DNA from: Emticicia agri
Lineage (GTDB): Bacteria > Bacteroidota > Bacteroidia > Cytophagales > Spirosomataceae
DNA: 64,000 nt
Assembly (NCBI RefSeq): GCF_004168285.1
Contig: NZ_SEWF01000023.1
Coordinates: 46,800 to 110,799 of the forward strand
Reading direction: 5' to 3'
In this document: in pieces, positions 17,522 to 26,090 of the stretch
Position numbering within the stretch: the first letter of the stretch is position 1
Layout of the letters: the number at the start of each line of letters is the position of its first letter
Translations under genes and position numbers: made by a program
The notes under the pieces: model-generated
What the model was told of the DNA's origin: nothing
The model's input: the letters and a program-made list of their open reading frames with translations, nothing else
Databases searched by the model: none

Positions 17522-19900
17522 ATGAAAAACACCATTTTTCTGCTCTGTCTTCTGACAAGCGTCGCAGTGTTTGCTCAACAACCTGCTTCTACGCAATACA
17601 ATGCCAATACTCGTTTTGAGCAGATGGGTACAGAGTTACCAACGCCAAATACCTATCGTACCGCCTCGGGAGCTCCGGGTAAAGATTACTGGCAACAAAA
17701 AGCCGACTACGATATTAAAGTAGAATTAGACGACATTAACCAGCGTATTATTGGTACTGAGGTAGTTACTTATACCAACAAATCGCCTGACGAACTGCGT
17801 TATATCTGGCTACAACTTGACCAGAATTTATTTGAGAAGACCTCTATCAATGCCATGACAAAAACAGGAGGTATCGAGAATAATCAGATGTCTTTTGGTG
17901 CTATTCAGGGTATTAATTCTCCAAGCTCGGTAAGGGCAACCATCACCGGAAATAAAGAATACGGTTATAAAATTACGGTAGTAAAGGATGCCAAAACAGG
18001 TGCCGACCTTGTTTATACTATCAACAATACTATGATGCGCATTGAAGTACCTGTACCACTAAAAACAGGTCAGTCGTATGCTTTTCGTATTGACTGGAAT
18101 TACAATATCACTGAATACTATGGCCGCTCAGGTTTAGAGTATTTTCCGAAAGATGGCAACTATAACTATTTTATTGCACACTGGTTTCCACGTATGGCTG
18201 TGTATGATGATGTAAACGGCTGGCAGCATAAACAATTTTTAGGTCAGGGCGAGTTTACCTTGCCTTTTGGTGATTATAAAGTAGAAATTACTGTACCAAA
18301 TGACCATTTGGTAGCTGCTACTGGCGAGTGCCAGAATTATGATAAAGTGTTATCATCAACCCAATTGAAACGTTGGGAGCAAGCTAAAAACTCAAAAACG
18401 CCTGTATTGATTGTAACGCAGGCAGAAGCCGAAGCTGCTGAAAAAGGCAAGCCAACAGGCAAAAAAACCTGGATTTACAAAGCATCAAACGTACGTGATT
18501 TCGCCTTTGCCTCTTCTCGTAAATTTATCTGGGATGCTATGCAGACCGATGTGTATAATAATGGCCGCAAAATCTGGTCGATGTCATTCTACTCAAAAGA
18601 AGGTAATCCACTTTGGGGACAATACTCAACCAGAGTTGTAGAGCATACCTTAAGAAGCTATGGTAACCGTACTATTCAGTACCCTTATCCGGTAGCTATC
18701 TCTTGTCACGCTTCAGGCGGAATGGAGTATCCGATGATTTCATTCAATGGCGGTCGTCCGGAAACTGACGGCACTTATTCTGAACAAACCAAAGCTGGTA
18801 TGATTGGGGTAATTATTCACGAAGTAGGTCATAACTTCTTCCCGATGATTGTGAATACTGACGAGCGTCAATGGACATGGATGGACGAAGGGCTGAATAC
18901 TTTCTGCCAGTATCTGGCCGAGCAGGAGTGGGACCGTGATTTTCCTTCCCGCAGAGGTGAGCCACAGTATATTGTGCCTTATATGAAAACAGATAAGTCG
19001 CAGTTATCACCTATCATGACCAGTTCAGATAATGTTATTTCTTTAGGACCTAATGCGTATGCTAAACCTGCCACAGGTTTGAATATGCTTCGTGAAACCA
19101 TCATGGGTCGTGAATTATTTGACTATGCCTTTAAAGAATATGCACGTCGCTGGGCTTTTAAATCGCCACAACCTGCCGACTTCTTCCGTACTTTAGAAGA
19201 TGCCTCAGGGGTTGATTTAGACTGGTTCTGGAAAGGGTGGTTCTATGGCGTAGAACCTGTTGACCAGGATTTGGCCGAGGTAGAATGGTATGCCATTGAT
19301 ACCCAGGACCCAGTTGCCAAAAAAGCGGCAGATAAAGCAGACTTTGATGCCAAACGTGAGACTTTGAGCAATATCCGTAATAAAACAGATATTAAACAAA
19401 CCGTAGTAGAAGCTGATTCTACCATGAGAGACTTCTATAACTCTTATGACAGGTTTGCCGTAACCGCTGCCGACAAACAAAAATCAGAGCAGTACAGAGC
19501 AAGTTTGTCAGAAGATGAACGTAAACTATTGGAAGCAGGTAAGAACTTTTATGTATTAAAAATCAAGAATAAAGGTGGCTTACCAATGCCTGTTATTATC
19601 AAATTAGATTATGAAGACGGTACCAACGAAATTGTAAGAATCCCGGCTGAAATCTGGCGTACAAATGATAAGGAAATCAAGAAAACACTACCCACTACCA
19701 AGAAAGTAGCGAAGTTTACGCTTGACCCATTCTATGAAACCGCCGATATTGATACAGCTAATAATTCGTTCCCACGTGAACCGGAAAAACCAAGCAGATT
19801 TCAGGCATTCAAACAAAGAGGTTTTCAGCAAGGACCTAACCCTATGCAACAGGCCAAACAAAATCAGCCATCAGGCGTACAAACCAGCGGAAAGAATTAA
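17522..19900 (+). CDS. Secreted M1-family metallopeptidase
   Basis: A 792-residue exported protein (signal MKNTIFLLCL to FAQ). The N-terminal half is the M1 beta-saddle domain. The zinc site is clear: HEVGHNFFP near residue 432 provides HExxH, and the third ligand is the Glu in WMDEGLN about 20 residues on. The exopeptidase GAMEN-like motif appears as SGGMEYPM near residue 400. It is therefore an aminopeptidase-like gluzincin. The extra C-terminal tail (from about 740) is Pro/Gln-rich and disordered. The gene stands alone with a good terminator. Confidence 0.9.
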   Translation: MKNTIFLLCLLTSVAVFAQQPASTQYNANTRFEQMGTELPTPNTYRTASGAPGKDYWQQKADYDIKVELDDINQRIIGTEVVTYTNKSPDELRYIWLQLDQNLFEKTSINAMTKTGGIENNQMSFGAIQGINSPSSVRATITGNKEYGYKITVVKDAKTGADLVYTINNTMMRIEVPVPLKTGQSYAFRIDWNYNITEYYGRSGLEYFPKDGNYNYFIAHWFPRMAVYDDVNGWQHKQFLGQGEFTLPFGDYKVEITVPNDHLVAATGECQNYDKVLSSTQLKRWEQAKNSKTPVLIVTQAEAEAAEKGKPTGKKTWIYKASNVRDFAFASSRKFIWDAMQTDVYNNGRKIWSMSFYSKEGNPLWGQYSTRVVEHTLRSYGNRTIQYPYPVAISCHASGGMEYPMISFNGGRPETDGTYSEQTKAGMIGVIIHEVGHNFFPMIVNTDERQWTWMDEGLNTFCQYLAEQEWDRDFPSRRGEPQYIVPYMKTDKSQLSPIMTSSDNVISLGPNAYAKPATGLNMLRETIMGRELFDYAFKEYARRWAFKSPQPADFFRTLEDASGVDLDWFWKGWFYGVEPVDQDLAEVEWYAIDTQDPVAKKAADKADFDAKRETLSNIRNKTDIKQTVVEADSTMRDFYNSYDRFAVTAADKQKSEQYRASLSEDERKLLEAGKNFYVLKIKNKGGLPMPVIIKLDYEDGTNEIVRIPAEIWRTNDKEIKKTLPTTKKVAKFTLDPFYETADIDTANNSFPREPEKPSRFQAFKQRGFQQGPNPMQQAKQNQPSGVQTSGKN

Positions 19901-19924
19901 CCCCGTCTTTTTTTTATAAACGAT

Positions 19925-19959
19925 GAAAGCCGAAGAATTTCTTCGGCTTTCGCTTTTTT
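19925..19959 (+). terminator. Rho-independent terminator after the M1 peptidase
   Basis: A 13-bp stem (19925-19937 with 19939-19951) is followed by CGC and six T. The arms read GAAAGCCGAAGAA and its complement. Confidence 0.88.
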
Positions 19960-20080
19960 GGGCGTAATAATAGGCGTACTATTTTCTTAATTTAAATTCG
20001 TATGTATAATATTCTACCCTTGTTGACAAAATAAAAAGAATTGTAATCAATCACCCTCATTTACTCTCCTGCTTTCTGAT

Positions 20081-20116
20081 AAAATAAAAAATCCGCAGTA
20101 GCTTCTACTGCGGATT
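20081..20116 (-). terminator. Rho-independent terminator after the S8 peptidase
   Basis: A 12-bp perfect stem (20090-20101 with 20105-20116) has a three-base loop. On the minus strand it is followed by a T-rich tract (TTTTTATTTT), 22 bases after the peptidase stop. Confidence 0.88.
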
Positions 20117-20138
20117 CAGAATATCGGTTAAACATTTG

Positions 20139-21734
20139 TTATTCTACTTTCATCATTTCTTTCGCCATTTTTACAGCATTGTAAGCATTAACAATACCCC
20201 CTGTTGACGATAAATCTTCGAACTTGATAATTTCTTTAGAACCCGGCTTATAGATTCTGAAATCAGGTACTTTCACAGAAGATTCTAAGATTATCTTTTT
20301 AAGCTGTGCGGCTGTTAGCTCAGGAAAATATGATTTCAACAAAGCCGCTACGCCTGTAGTTGCCGGAGCCGCCATACTCGTACCACTTTTCTCTTCATAT
20401 TTAGAACCCGGTATAGTTGAATAAATATCTACTCCCGGTGCAAATACATCTACATTCTGCTTTCCGAAGTTACTGAATTCAGCTACGGCATCAGGCGCAT
20501 TTTTCCATGATAAAGCCCCCACCGAAATCCAGTTTTCTGCTCTTTCCTTGTTTTCATAAGTACCCGTCGGATAATGCACGTCAACGTCCACATCCAGATT
20601 ATCATTCCCTGCCGCAGCTATTAACAATACACCTTTTGACTGCGCATATTTCACGGCATCATCTACCCATTTTTTCTCAGGCGAATAAGGCTTTCCAAAA
20701 CTCATATTAATAATCTGTGCCCCATTGTCAGCAGCATAACGAATCGCATTGGCTACATCTTTATCTCTTTCATCACCATCAGGTACAGCACGCACAATCA
20801 TCAGTTTTACATCATCGGCTACACCCATAATACCCAGGTTATTATTACGGCTGGCACCAATAATACCTGCTACATGTGTACCGTGCATGCCATCAGGGCC
20901 TTGTACTTCATTGTTGCCATACTCACCATATTGCAATTTATCGGGTTTGTCGCCAACTACTGTACGAGGGTTATAATCCAGATTATAATTATATTTCAAC
21001 TCGCTTTCATAATGCTCTACGGCCTCTTTAATATCGTTGCCCGTAGCACCTAATTCCATAAATTTCTCCAGCGTACGTTTAGCTGCTCTTACGGTGCGGT
21101 CAACATTATTTTCATCAATTCCTGAGATAGCTTCCTTAGTAAGTGTTTCAACTTTCAGATGATTTTTCAGAATAGTTTCCGACTCTGTGTAGTTTTTATA
21201 TAGTTGCGCATAAAAAGGCGCATACTGTTCAGCTTCCGCACGTTTTTCGTCATATTCTTTCTGCAATTTGCCCATTAAATCATATTCAACCTGATTTTTG
21301 CGAATCAGCTTTTTAGATGGGTCTTTGCCAAATTTATCTTTGTATTTTTTCAACAGGCGGGTAAGTTCAACCTGCTCATGATTTACATCTTGTCCGTCTG
21401 CACCTCCCAGAAAATCCCAACCATTAATATCATCGATAAAGCCATTTTTATCATCATCTTTACCATTCCCTGCAATCTCTTTGGTATTTACCCATATTTT
21501 ATCTTTCAGGTCTTCGTGGTTTACGTCTGTTCCACCATCAATCACAGCTACTACAACTGTTTTAGAGGTTCTGCCTTTCAGTAATTCCTGATAAGCACGC
21601 TCTACACTCATGCCACGAACACCGTCTTTTTCAAAGTCAAGATTCTGCCAGTTAGATTTAGTTTTTAATTCTTGTGCATTGGTTTGAAGAAAAAGAAAAG
21701 GAGAAAAGCAAAAAGCAAAAATTATTTTTTTCAT
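20139..21734 (-). CDS. Secreted S8 subtilisin-family peptidase
   Basis: A 531-residue protein with a signal peptide (MKKIIFAFCF to TNAQ). The catalytic triad is complete: Asp in VVAVIDGGTD (about 66), His in HGTHVAGIIG (about 283) and Ser in SGTSMAAPATTG (about 451). A long helical insert of about 130 residues lies between Asp and His (Lys/Glu-rich, near residues 120-250), as in the Bacteroidota-specific subgroup of cell-surface subtilases. There is no type IX sorting domain at the C-terminus, so it is periplasmic or secreted by another route. Confidence 0.92.
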   Translation of the reverse strand: MKKIIFAFCFSPFLFLQTNAQELKTKSNWQNLDFEKDGVRGMSVERAYQELLKGRTSKTVVVAVIDGGTDVNHEDLKDKIWVNTKEIAGNGKDDDKNGFIDDINGWDFLGGADGQDVNHEQVELTRLLKKYKDKFGKDPSKKLIRKNQVEYDLMGKLQKEYDEKRAEAEQYAPFYAQLYKNYTESETILKNHLKVETLTKEAISGIDENNVDRTVRAAKRTLEKFMELGATGNDIKEAVEHYESELKYNYNLDYNPRTVVGDKPDKLQYGEYGNNEVQGPDGMHGTHVAGIIGASRNNNLGIMGVADDVKLMIVRAVPDGDERDKDVANAIRYAADNGAQIINMSFGKPYSPEKKWVDDAVKYAQSKGVLLIAAAGNDNLDVDVDVHYPTGTYENKERAENWISVGALSWKNAPDAVAEFSNFGKQNVDVFAPGVDIYSTIPGSKYEEKSGTSMAAPATTGVAALLKSYFPELTAAQLKKIILESSVKVPDFRIYKPGSKEIIKFEDLSSTGGIVNAYNAVKMAKEMMKVE

Positions 21735-21876
21735 GTTTAGTTTTTTTGAAATAGAAATCTACGTTCTGTTAAAGTAAATCGGCTTATAGTTAAACCTGTA
21801 AACTGCGAAATAAACGAATTGATTCGAATTTTATTTAACCCATAATGGGTTATTTTATTAAATGGAGGGTATAAAG

Positions 21877-21928
21877 AAACTGTTTGAGTTGAGCTTTTTG
21901 AACAAAATAAGGTTAATTCAAACAGTTT
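21877..21928 (-). terminator. Possible weak hairpin downstream of the Cys/Met PLP gene
   Basis: An 11-bp perfect inverted repeat (AAACTGTTTGA at 21877-21887, complement at 21918-21928) has a 30-base loop. It lies just after the stop of the gene ending at 21934. The T-run is poor, so this is a weak terminator candidate. Confidence 0.3.
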
Positions 21929-21933
21929 ATATC

Positions 21934-23070
21934 TTAGAGTCTGTCTAATGCTTGTCTGAAATCCTCAATTAAATCTTCGATATTTTCGATACCTACCGAA
22001 ATCCTTAACAGGTTATCGGGGCTGACTGAATGTGCACCCTCTGCCGATTTTCGATGCTCTATTAAAGTCTCAACTCCGCCTAAACTCGTGGCATGCTTCA
22101 CTAATTTTAATTCCGAGGTTAGTTTAAGGGCAGATTCCTGCCCGCCCTTTACCAGAACAGACATCATTCCCCCAAAACCATTCTTCATCTGTTTTTTGGC
22201 TACTTTATGGTACTCGTTAGCTTTTAGTCCCGGATAGTTTACTTTTTCTATCTGAGGGCAACTCTCTAAGAAAGTAGCCAATTTCATGGCGTTTTGCGCA
22301 TGTACTGGCATACGCACAGCAAAGGTAGCCAGGCTACGGAACAACAACCAGCAGTCGAACGGAGAAGGAATAACACCCCCGGTAGTCTGAAAATTTCTGA
22401 TTTTAGCTTTCAGGTCTTGTGGCAGGCTTTCATTCACAATAATGCAACCGCTTAGTATATCAGAATGTCCTCCGAAATACTTGGTAGTAGAGTGCATAAT
22501 GATATCTACACCAAAATCAAAAGGCTTCGTAAAATAGGGGGTTGCCCAGGTATTATCGCAGCCCGTGAGTATATTTTTCGATTGAGCCAGTTTTACTACA
22601 GCCTCAATATCAGTTACTTTCAGGCTTGGGTTAGAAGGGCTTTCTATCCAGATAAGTTTTGTGTTTTTTTTAATGGCCTTTCTTATCTGGCTGATGTCTG
22701 TCATATCTACAGGTGTACAGGTCATGCCCCAATGTGCATACAGGCTCTCAATCATATATCGGGTACCATAATAAATATCATCGGGCAGAATCACATGACT
22801 GTTTGTACCCAATGCATGAAAAATACTCATAGTAGCTGCCTGACCTGAGGAAAATGCGATGGCATCAGTTCCACCCTCCAAAGCTGCCAATTTCTCCTCT
22901 AACATCCGTCGGTTAGGGTTAGACGCCCGGGCATAAATATCTCTTCCCTCTACAAAATTTCCATCTTCGGCACGCTCAAAAGTAGTAGAAAGAATAATAG
23001 GGGGTACAACTGCTCCGGTAGCAGGTTCACCATGATTTCCGGTATGAATGCTGAGCGTTTCTAATTTCAT
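21934..23070 (-). CDS. Cys/Met metabolism PLP-dependent enzyme (cystathionine gamma-synthase/lyase type)
   Basis: The 378-residue enzyme belongs to the trans-sulfuration family. The PLP Lys is in HSTTKYFGGHSDI near residue 195; other landmarks are YARASNPNRRMLEEKLAALEGG, the SSGQAA phosphate-binding loop, and the C-terminal SLGGVETLIEHR and LLRISVGIENIEDL. It either builds cystathionine from an acylated homoserine and cysteine (metB-type) or cleaves it (metC/cgl-type). Sequence alone does not separate these. The upstream MarR gene is on the same strand, with a 140-base gap that may hold a structured leader. Confidence 0.88.
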   Translation of the reverse strand: MKLETLSIHTGNHGEPATGAVVPPIILSTTFERAEDGNFVEGRDIYARASNPNRRMLEEKLAALEGGTDAIAFSSGQAATMSIFHALGTNSHVILPDDIYYGTRYMIESLYAHWGMTCTPVDMTDISQIRKAIKKNTKLIWIESPSNPSLKVTDIEAVVKLAQSKNILTGCDNTWATPYFTKPFDFGVDIIMHSTTKYFGGHSDILSGCIIVNESLPQDLKAKIRNFQTTGGVIPSPFDCWLLFRSLATFAVRMPVHAQNAMKLATFLESCPQIEKVNYPGLKANEYHKVAKKQMKNGFGGMMSVLVKGGQESALKLTSELKLVKHATSLGGVETLIEHRKSAEGAHSVSPDNLLRISVGIENIEDLIEDFRQALDRL

Positions 23071-23165
23071 GTATTATTTTGGAAATGAATTAACCCTTTC
23101 TCCCTGCGCAGAGGCTTCTCCATTGTTGGAGGTAAGATGAGGTACTAACCAAACGTTGCGCCGTT
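23071..23165 (-). promoter_or_regulatory. Possible structured 5' leader of the Cys/Met gene
   Basis: On the minus strand this stretch folds into a hairpin CTCCA-ACAA-TGGAG (23118-23131), enclosed by a GCGCA/TGCGC pair about 50 bases apart. It resembles a regulated leader but matches no SAM riboswitch class that I can recognise. It could equally be the 3' end of the MarR transcript. Confidence 0.3.
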
Positions 23166-23210
23166 GAGATATGATTTGGCTTAAAAAATTTTGAGAGGCA
23201 CTCTTTATTT

Positions 23211-23678
23211 TTAATCCATTATTTCGAATATAATATTGTCTTTTACTTTACTGTTTTCTTCATCTACCATCGTATTGATTTCCTTAATCACATCGAAGAA
23301 AACAGCTAATTTATCAGCAGGTATTACTTCCTGAATCTTTTTGTTAAAGATAATTACCCCCTCACGTGCAAAGTTTCTTTTTTTCTTGCCTTCTTCTGTC
23401 AGATATACCTTTACAAAGCGTTTATCGTCGGCATCTGTCTCTCTGTAAATCCAGCCTTTTTCTTCTAATGTTTTCAGCATTCGGGTCAGGCTTCGGGGTT
23501 CCATACCTATCGATGGGCCTATTTTAGTAGCAGGCGTACCTTTTTCTGAATCAATATTCAATAATACATAGCCAATAGCCATAGTTATATCATACTGACT
23601 TGCGTAGGCATTATACATGCGAGAAATGGCATGCCAGGCCCATTTTATATGAAAATCTATTGTTTTTTCCTTCCTCAT
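23211..23678 (-). CDS. MarR-family transcriptional repressor
   Basis: The ATG at 23678 (MRKEKTIDFHIKWAWHAIS) is preferred; a longer frame runs to 23705. The 155-residue protein has a winged helix: GPSIGMEPRSLTRMLKTLEEKGWIYRE as HTH and TDADDKRFVKVYLTEEGK as wing. A perfect dyad GTATGC-AG-GCATAC lies 44-57 bases upstream in its promoter. The same motif occurs twice before the acyl-CoA dehydrogenase at 34005, so a role as a fatty-acid-degradation repressor is inferred. MarR genes adjacent to beta-oxidation operons are common in Bacteroidota (general knowledge). Confidence 0.9.
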   Translation of the reverse strand: MRKEKTIDFHIKWAWHAISRMYNAYASQYDITMAIGYVLLNIDSEKGTPATKIGPSIGMEPRSLTRMLKTLEEKGWIYRETDADDKRFVKVYLTEEGKKKRNFAREGVIIFNKKIQEVIPADKLAVFFDVIKEINTMVDEENSKVKDNIIFEIMD

Positions 23679-23701
23679 TGGTGTTTGCGCTTCGGGTAAC
23701 C

Positions 23702-23736
23702 ACAAATGTAGAAAAAAATCAGTATGCAGGCATACG
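23702..23736 (-). promoter_or_regulatory. MarR gene promoter with AGTATGC-NN-GCATA operator
   Basis: On the minus strand a TACATTTG -7 element (23702-23709) lies downstream of the dyad at 23721-23736 (core TATGC-AG-GCATA). The dyad covers the -33 region, a position suited to autorepression. Compare the two matching dyads at 33902 and 33945. Confidence 0.7.
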
Positions 23737-23823
23737 GTTAAGAAAATTATTTTGAGAATGAATTCTTCAATCTGCTTCAGTAGTAATTCTAATGAAATGA
23801 GTAAAGTTGGCTTTAATATTTTA

Positions 23824-23935
23824 AACCACAGAGTTTCACGAAGCGACCGACGCTCGGTTTAGCACGAAGTAACACAGAGTTTAAAAGATAATAATCCGTG
23901 CAACTCAGTGTAAAACTTGGTGCTACTCCGTGGTT
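23824..23935. repeat. CACAGAG/CTCCGTGG intergenic repeat
   Basis: AACCACAGAGT (23824-23834) and ACTCCGTGGTT (23925-23935) form near-perfect terminal inverted repeats (10 of 11). Internal copies of CACAGAGTTT and CTCAGTGTA lie between them. It is a widespread non-coding repeat type in Bacteroidota. The window's first bases match its right end. A small insertion (CCGACGCTCGG) interrupts the left half. Confidence 0.65.
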
Positions 23936-23986
23936 AATATCTTCAATTAATTAATAGGCTTAATTTTTTAATAGATAAGACAGAAC

Positions 23987-24020
23987 AAAAAAGCGGCTAA
24001 GTCCCCTCAGCCGCTTTTTC
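23987..24020 (-). terminator. Terminator after ilvE
   Basis: The stem AAAAAGCGGCT / AGCCGCTTTTT has an 8-10 base loop and a T-run on either strand. It lies 25 bases beyond the ilvE stop in the direction of transcription. Confidence 0.85.
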
Positions 24021-24044
24021 AATATCAAAATGTAATTTATTCTA

Positions 24045-25115
24045 TCAGGCATTCACTTTCCAAACCCAACCAAAGGTATCTTCTACTTTACCTGTACGAA
24101 CATCGTTCAGGGCTTTTTTCAATTTCGAAGAAAGAGATTGTTCGGTAATGGCAGGCAATACATAATCTTCACCTTCGTAACCAATGGCTGCAAATGGCGA
24201 TACCACAACGGCAGTACCTGCGCCAAATACTTCGGTTACAGTGCCATTGCTGATACCTGAAATTACTTCTTCTACTGATACTCTTCTTTCCTCTACTTCA
24301 ATACCCATTGATTGTGCTAATTTTATCAATGAATCACGGGTAACACCTTTCAGAATAGTGCTGCTTACGGCAGGCGTAACCAGTTTACCATCTATCACGA
24401 ACATCACGTTCATGGTACCTGATTCTTCAAAATATTTATGTTCAATGGCATCTGTCCACAACAATTGTGTATAACCCTGCTCTTGCGCCAGTTTCGCAGG
24501 ATACAACGAAGAGGCATAGTTACCTGCACATTTGGCATATCCTACGCCACCCGGTGCTGCACGGATAAATTCAGTCTCTACTTTCACTTTCGGAGGGGTA
24601 GAGTAGTATTGACCTGCAGGGCTCATGATAATCATGAATCGATAGTTTTGTGATGGACGAACGCCCAGATACACATCGCTCGAAATCATGAACGGACGTA
24701 GATACAATGAATTATCTTCACCTTTTGGTACCCAGGCTGCATCTAAACGCAATAATTCTTCCAACCCACCAATAAAGATTTCTTCCGGTACTTGTGCCAT
24801 GCACATACGTTCGGCAGAGATATTAAAACGCTGCCAGTTATCTTGCGGACGGAACATTAATACTTCATCGTCATCGTTTTTGAAAGCCTTCATTCCTTCA
24901 AAAATGGCTTGTCCGTAATGCAAACTTGCCAGAGCCGGATTATAGCTGATATCACCAAAAGGAAGAATCTTCGGTGTTTGCCATTGTCCATCAATATAGT
25001 CAGCCACGAGCATGTGGTCTGTAAAGAGCGAGCCGAATGTAATATTATTAGGGTCAAACTGATGAATTCTGCTTTCTGTAACTGTGGTAACGTCGAAGTT
25101 TAATGTCTCTGTCAT
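24045..25115 (-). CDS. ilvE: Branched-chain amino acid aminotransferase
   Basis: The ATG at 25115 (MTETLNFDVT) is preferred to an upstream in-frame start at 25142. The 356-residue protein is a class IV PLP aminotransferase of the eukaryotic-like BCAT group: LHYGQAIFEGMKAF with the characteristic Y/F-E-G, RPFMISSD, and the PLP Lys in YAKCAGNYASSLYPAKLAQEQGY. The C-terminal TVTEVFGAGTAVVVSP is the conserved substrate loop. It catalyses the last step of Leu, Ile and Val synthesis or the first step of their breakdown. It is a single-gene unit with its own terminator. Confidence 0.95.
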   Translation of the reverse strand: MTETLNFDVTTVTESRIHQFDPNNITFGSLFTDHMLVADYIDGQWQTPKILPFGDISYNPALASLHYGQAIFEGMKAFKNDDDEVLMFRPQDNWQRFNISAERMCMAQVPEEIFIGGLEELLRLDAAWVPKGEDNSLYLRPFMISSDVYLGVRPSQNYRFMIIMSPAGQYYSTPPKVKVETEFIRAAPGGVGYAKCAGNYASSLYPAKLAQEQGYTQLLWTDAIEHKYFEESGTMNVMFVIDGKLVTPAVSSTILKGVTRDSLIKLAQSMGIEVEERRVSVEEVISGISNGTVTEVFGAGTAVVVSPFAAIGYEGEDYVLPAITEQSLSSKLKKALNDVRTGKVEDTFGWVWKVNA

Positions 25116-25271
25116 GATAAACTTTATTAAATATGTACTCAAATAACTATTTCATTTGCGAAACAACAAATAATATACCACATTGTCAAGGAAAAATGCA
25201 AAAATAGTTGTTAAGACAAGTTTTTTAATCTCGCTTATACCGTTGCCTCAAAAAACAGGCTGATTCTATAC

Positions 25272-25316
25272 TTATATTTGCTGTTAGTCGCTACTTTTGC
25301 GTAAATTATACACCGG
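25272..25316 (+). promoter_or_regulatory. nrtR promoter and NrtR operator 1
   Basis: A TATATTTG -7 element (25273-25279 region) is followed by the operator TTTGCGTAAA / TATACACC at 25296-25316, just before the ATG at 25321. The operator is a dyad similar to the two sites before the PRPP-synthetase gene but weaker in its right half. Its place downstream of the promoter fits autorepression. Confidence 0.7.
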
Positions 25317-25320
25317 GGTT

Positions 25321-26022
25321 ATGTCTGAAACGAACGAAATTAAAGTAGCTGTCGATGCCATTGTGTTTGGGTATCAGCAAAACACATTGTTTGTTTTACT
25401 GGTAAAACAGAAGTTCGGACAAATGAAAGGTACCTGGGTATTGCCCGGTGGCTTTGTGCTCAAACATGAGTCGTTAATAGAAGCTGTAACCCGTGAGCTG
25501 CAGGAAGAAGCAGGCATACAGGTAAATTATCTGGAGCAGCTTTATACTTTTGGCGATAATATTCATAGAGACCCTCGTTTCAGAGTAATTTCTGTAGCTT
25601 ATTTTGCTTTGGTGAATCCCAATAACTTTGCGTTGGTAGAGCAGAATGATACCGATGCCGAAGAAGCCCAGTGGTTTGCCATAGACAGAATCCCCAGATT
25701 AGGGTACGACCACAACGAGATTATCAAGGTAGCGCATCAGCGAATCAAGAACAAACTGACTTACCAACCCATTGGCTTCGATTTATTAGCCGATGAATTC
25801 CCTTTCTCCGACTTAGAGAGTCTTTATACAATCATATTAGAACAAGACATTGACCGTCGCAATTTCAGAAAAAAGATACTGAGCCTTGGTTTTATAGAAG
25901 AAACCGATACGCTCGTAGCCAATACCGGAAGCGGTCGCCCTGCCCGATTATTCAGGTTTAATAAAGATACTTATAACCAACTCCTTAGTAAAGGTTTCCA
26001 TTTCGAAATTAAATTTGCGTAA
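25321..26022 (+). CDS. nrtR: NrtR-type Nudix regulator of NAD/ADP-ribose metabolism
   Basis: The ATG at 25321 is preferred; a TTG at 25297 lies inside the operator. The 233-residue protein has an N-terminal Nudix domain (about 8-140) and a C-terminal winged helix (about 150-230; NFRKKILSLGFIEE, then GRPARLFRF as the wing). NrtR proteins bind ADP-ribose or related nucleotides, which releases them from operators in front of NAD genes. Here the Nudix box is fully conserved (G-x5-E-x7-REL-x-EE-x-GI), unlike many NrtRs that have lost catalysis, so it may also hydrolyse ADP-ribose. Its stop codon lies within operator 2. Confidence 0.9.
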   Translation: MSETNEIKVAVDAIVFGYQQNTLFVLLVKQKFGQMKGTWVLPGGFVLKHESLIEAVTRELQEEAGIQVNYLEQLYTFGDNIHRDPRFRVISVAYFALVNPNNFALVEQNDTDAEEAQWFAIDRIPRLGYDHNEIIKVAHQRIKNKLTYQPIGFDLLADEFPFSDLESLYTIILEQDIDRRNFRKKILSLGFIEETDTLVANTGSGRPARLFRFNKDTYNQLLSKGFHFEIKFA

Positions 26023-26034
26023 ATTTTACACAAA
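26014..26034 (+). promoter_or_regulatory. NrtR operator 2
   Basis: A dyad of TTTGCGTAAA, one spacer base and TTTACACAAA: nine of ten positions of the two arms are complementary. The nrtR stop codon lies within it. Its centre is 53 bases from operator 3, about five helical turns, which would allow cooperative binding or looping. Confidence 0.8.
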
Positions 26035-26037
26035 ATA

Positions 26038-26087
26038 TTTTGAGATGTCAGTTTATTATATTTACATTTGCGTAAAAATTACACAAA
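26038..26087 (+). promoter_or_regulatory. Promoter and NrtR operator 3 of the NAD/ADP-ribose operon
   Basis: TTTG near 26039, about 20 bases, then TACATTTG (26063-26070) is a textbook Bacteroidota promoter. Operator 3 (26067-26087, TTTGCGTAAA / ATTACACAAA) overlaps the -7 element and the start region, so a bound regulator should block initiation. The ATG of the first gene follows three bases later. Confidence 0.82.
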
Positions 26088-26090
26088 TAC

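Noticed and set aside
23071..23210. SAM-I or SAM-II riboswitch before the Cys/Met gene
   Set aside because: The conserved cores of these classes are absent; only a generic structured leader can be claimed.
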